This document shows, piece after piece, positions 62,604-64,000 of a stretch of DNA of 64,000 nucleotides. The stretch's first letter is position 1, and each line of letters starts with the position of its first letter. The notes under the pieces were generated by a model that ran no database searches, was not told the origin of the DNA, and saw only the letters and a program-made list of their open reading frames with translations. The stretch spans positions 8,588,699-8,652,698 of the forward strand of contig NZ_KB913037.1 of assembly GCF_000384295.1 (NCBI RefSeq), given 5' to 3'. A program made the position numbers and the translations under genes. This stretch comes from Amycolatopsis balhimycina FH 1894 (GTDB lineage Bacteria; Actinomycetota; Actinomycetes; Mycobacteriales; Pseudonocardiaceae).

Positions 62604-63461
62604 GTGTCGGTCGCCGTAGTCACGGATTCCACCGCCCACCTGCCGGAGGGGTTCGCCGAACGGCACGCGGTCCGGGTGGTGCCGCTGCACGTCCTGGTCG
62701 ACGGCGTGGTGTCCCTCGACGGCGTCGAGACCGGTCCGGCGGCGGTCGCCGAGGCGATGAAGCAGCGCAAGATCGTCACGACGTCGCGGCCGACGCCCAC
62801 CGAGTTCGTCAAGGAGTTCCAGGCGGCGTTCGCCGACGGCGCGGACGCGATCGTGTCGGTGCACCTCTCGCGCGAACTGTCGGGCACGTGGGAAGCGGCG
62901 GTGCTCGCGGCGCAGGAAGTGGGACCGGACCGGGTCCGCGTGGTCGACTCGCGGACCACCGCGATGGGCCTCGGCTTCGCCGCTTTGCACGCCGCCGGCG
63001 CCGCGGCCGCCGGGAAGGACCCGGCCGAGGTCGAGGCCGCGGCGATGGCGGCGGCCGGCTGCTCGTCGACGTTGTTCGTCGTGGAAACCCTGGACCACCT
63101 GCGCCGCGGCGGCCGGATCGGCCCGGCGGCGGCGCTGCTCGGCACGGCGCTGGCCGTGAAACCGGTGCTGCACATGTGCGACGGCCGGATCGTCCCGCTG
63201 GAAAAGGTCCGCACCATGAACCGGGCGATGGCGCGGCTGGTCGAACTGGCCGCGGAGGCCGCACAGGACGACGACGTCGAGCTCGCCGTCCACCACCTCG
63301 CCTCGCCCGAGCGGGCGGTCGAACTCGCGAACCGGCTCGAAGAAGCCGTGCCGCGTTCGGCCGGTTGCGTCGTCTCCGAGCTGGGCGCGGTGATCGGGGC
63401 GCACACCGGTCCCGGGGTGCTCGGCGTGGTCGTCCAGCGCGCGGTCCCGTCCCGGAGCTAG
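62604..63461 (+). CDS. DegV-family fatty-acid-binding protein
   Basis: The 285-residue protein has the DegV fold: N-terminal VAVVTDSTAHLP with the fatty-acid head-group loop, VTTSRPTPTEF, SRELSGTWEAAVLAA, RVVDSRTTAMGLG and the helix cap ETLDHLRRGGRIG. DegV proteins bind a fatty acid and present it to acyl kinases; no kinase gene is near. GTG 62604 is 4 bp after the OctT-like gene, the Rv2418c-Rv2417c order. A fatty-acid link with an acyltransferase is plausible but unproven. Confidence 0.92.
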   Translation: MSVAVVTDSTAHLPEGFAERHAVRVVPLHVLVDGVVSLDGVETGPAAVAEAMKQRKIVTTSRPTPTEFVKEFQAAFADGADAIVSVHLSRELSGTWEAAVLAAQEVGPDRVRVVDSRTTAMGLGFAALHAAGAAAAGKDPAEVEAAAMAAAGCSSTLFVVETLDHLRRGGRIGPAAALLGTALAVKPVLHMCDGRIVPLEKVRTMNRAMARLVELAAEAAQDDDVELAVHHLASPERAVELANRLEEAVPRSAGCVVSELGAVIGAHTGPGVLGVVVQRAVPSRS

Positions 63462-63810
63462 CCGGCGCCGGGTCGCGCGTCGCTCGGACCGCTGGGAGGC
63501 AGGGCGCTCGCCCAGGCGCGAGGCTCGACAGCCCGGCCCCGAGGTCTTGAATGACTCATTCAGGACCTCGGAAGTCCTGAATGAGTCATTCAAGATGTTC
63601 GCCTCGCCGCCACGCTGTCAACGAACCTCGGACGCGCGACACCAGCCGGCGCCGGGTGGCGCGCCGAACCCTCCAGCATGCCACCCGGGTACGACGGAAA
63701 CGGCCGGTCCCGGGCCGTCCCGGGGGAATCCGTCCACAACACCCCGGTTGTCCACAGGACGCGGCGGCACCCCTGTCGGACGCCTCCCCGCGCGCCCTAA
63801 CGTCGATCGT
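63462..63810. other. 349-bp gap between degV and the comEA-like gene
   Basis: No gene was accepted here. The region holds a long palindrome at 63545-63595 and, nearer the next gene, the AC-rich stretch around GTTGTCCACAGG (63748-63759) that may belong to its promoter. Nothing else stands out. Confidence 0.5.
63545..63595. repeat. Four-fold symmetric palindrome after degV
   Basis: A perfect 22-bp stem (63545-63566 with 63574-63595) surrounds a 7-base loop. Each arm also contains its own palindrome, TGAATGA-C-TCATTCA. The sequence differs from the 27-1-27 family but the position, after a gene end, is the same. It is a likely terminator or cruciform. Confidence 0.8.
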
Positions 63811-64000
63811 GTGTTCGAGCAGCCCGCCCGGGATCCGGGCCCTCCCGTCAACGACCGGCTCGCCTGGCTGGCCGACCAGCTCTCGCCCGACGCGAGCACG
63901 GTCGGGCCCGGCGGCCGGTTGGTCCGGCGCTGGTTGCCGGGCGGACCGGCCGGTGCCGGCCGCCGCCGGTGGGCGTTTGCCGGCGTCCTCGCGGCCGTCG
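63811..64000 (+). CDS. N terminus of a ComEA-like competence/HhH protein, cut by window end
   Basis: The frame opens at GTG 63811 (FEQPARDPGPPVNDRLAWLA) and runs off the right edge after 63 codons. Visible are a disordered cytosolic head, a basic stretch (AGAGRRRW) and the start of a membrane helix (AFAGVLAAV). The layout, and the position after degV as in M. tuberculosis where comEA- and comEC-like genes follow, suggest a ComEA-type protein with its helix-hairpin-helix domain outside the window. The call is mostly contextual. Confidence 0.55.
   Translation, partial: MFEQPARDPGPPVNDRLAWLADQLSPDASTVGPGGRLVRRWLPGGPAGAGRRRWAFAGVLAAV

Overview
The DNA is very GC-rich, with many GTG/TTG starts, stop-start overlaps and mycothiol-era gene families. 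The backbone order (tig, clpP1, clpP2, clpX, valS, folC-DUF4233, ndk, rne, rplU, rpmA, obgE, proB, nadD, rsfS, gpgP-like, octT-like, degV, comEA-like) is the one known from Mycobacterium tuberculosis Rv2462c to Rv2415c. The window is therefore a mycolata/Pseudonocardiales chromosome; the style of its intergenic palindromes suggests Amycolatopsis or a close relative (inference). The core genes point rightward. Lineage-specific blocks, mostly leftward, sit between them.

Layout. 1-3.8 kb: the end of an IS1182-type transposase, then a desaturase/reductase/ferredoxin fusion with a divergent TetR gene. 3.9-8.2 kb: trigger factor and the Clp protease (two ClpP subunits and ClpX). 8.4-13.1 kb: a small membrane protein, a MEDS-ATPase protein, an esterase, and a TetR/carotenoid-oxygenase pair with two perfect operators between them. 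13.3-20.4 kb: a formate module (FdhD, OFA transporter with small subunit, molybdopterin oxidoreductase) enclosing an LCP protein and a lipoprotein. 20.5-23.8 kb: MarR/MFS efflux pair and two membrane proteins sharing an N-terminal module. 23.8-32.7 kb: valS, a LysR/two-hydrolase locus, a secreted SGNH hydrolase, a methyltransferase, folC and DUF4233. 33-45.8 kb: mostly exported enzymes (penicillin-acylase family, PhoD, phosphodiester glycosidase/phosphoesterase, subtilisin-like protease) with ndk, a mycothiol-type DinB protein and an ABC exporter. 46.4-52.8 kb: rne, rplU, rpmA, obgE, proB. 53-60 kb: an insertion block (SDR/TetR, ABM protein, argS, MHS transporter, RecQ-phosphoribosyltransferase fusion). 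60.2-64 kb: nadD, rsfS, two genes related to methylglucose lipopolysaccharide enzymes, degV and the start of a comEA-like gene.

Non-coding structure is rich. A family of 21-bp-period tandem repeats lies at three gene ends (about 13.1, 52.9 and 57.8 kb). Near-perfect 27-1-27 palindromes follow two genes (15.7 and 22.4 kb), and a four-fold symmetric palindrome follows degV (63.5 kb). Three hairpins stand in series just upstream of obgE, the last with a T-run. Several regulator genes have clear inverted-repeat operators. No tRNA, rRNA, CRISPR array or large biosynthetic cluster was seen. All functions are read from motifs and gene order; no database search was run.
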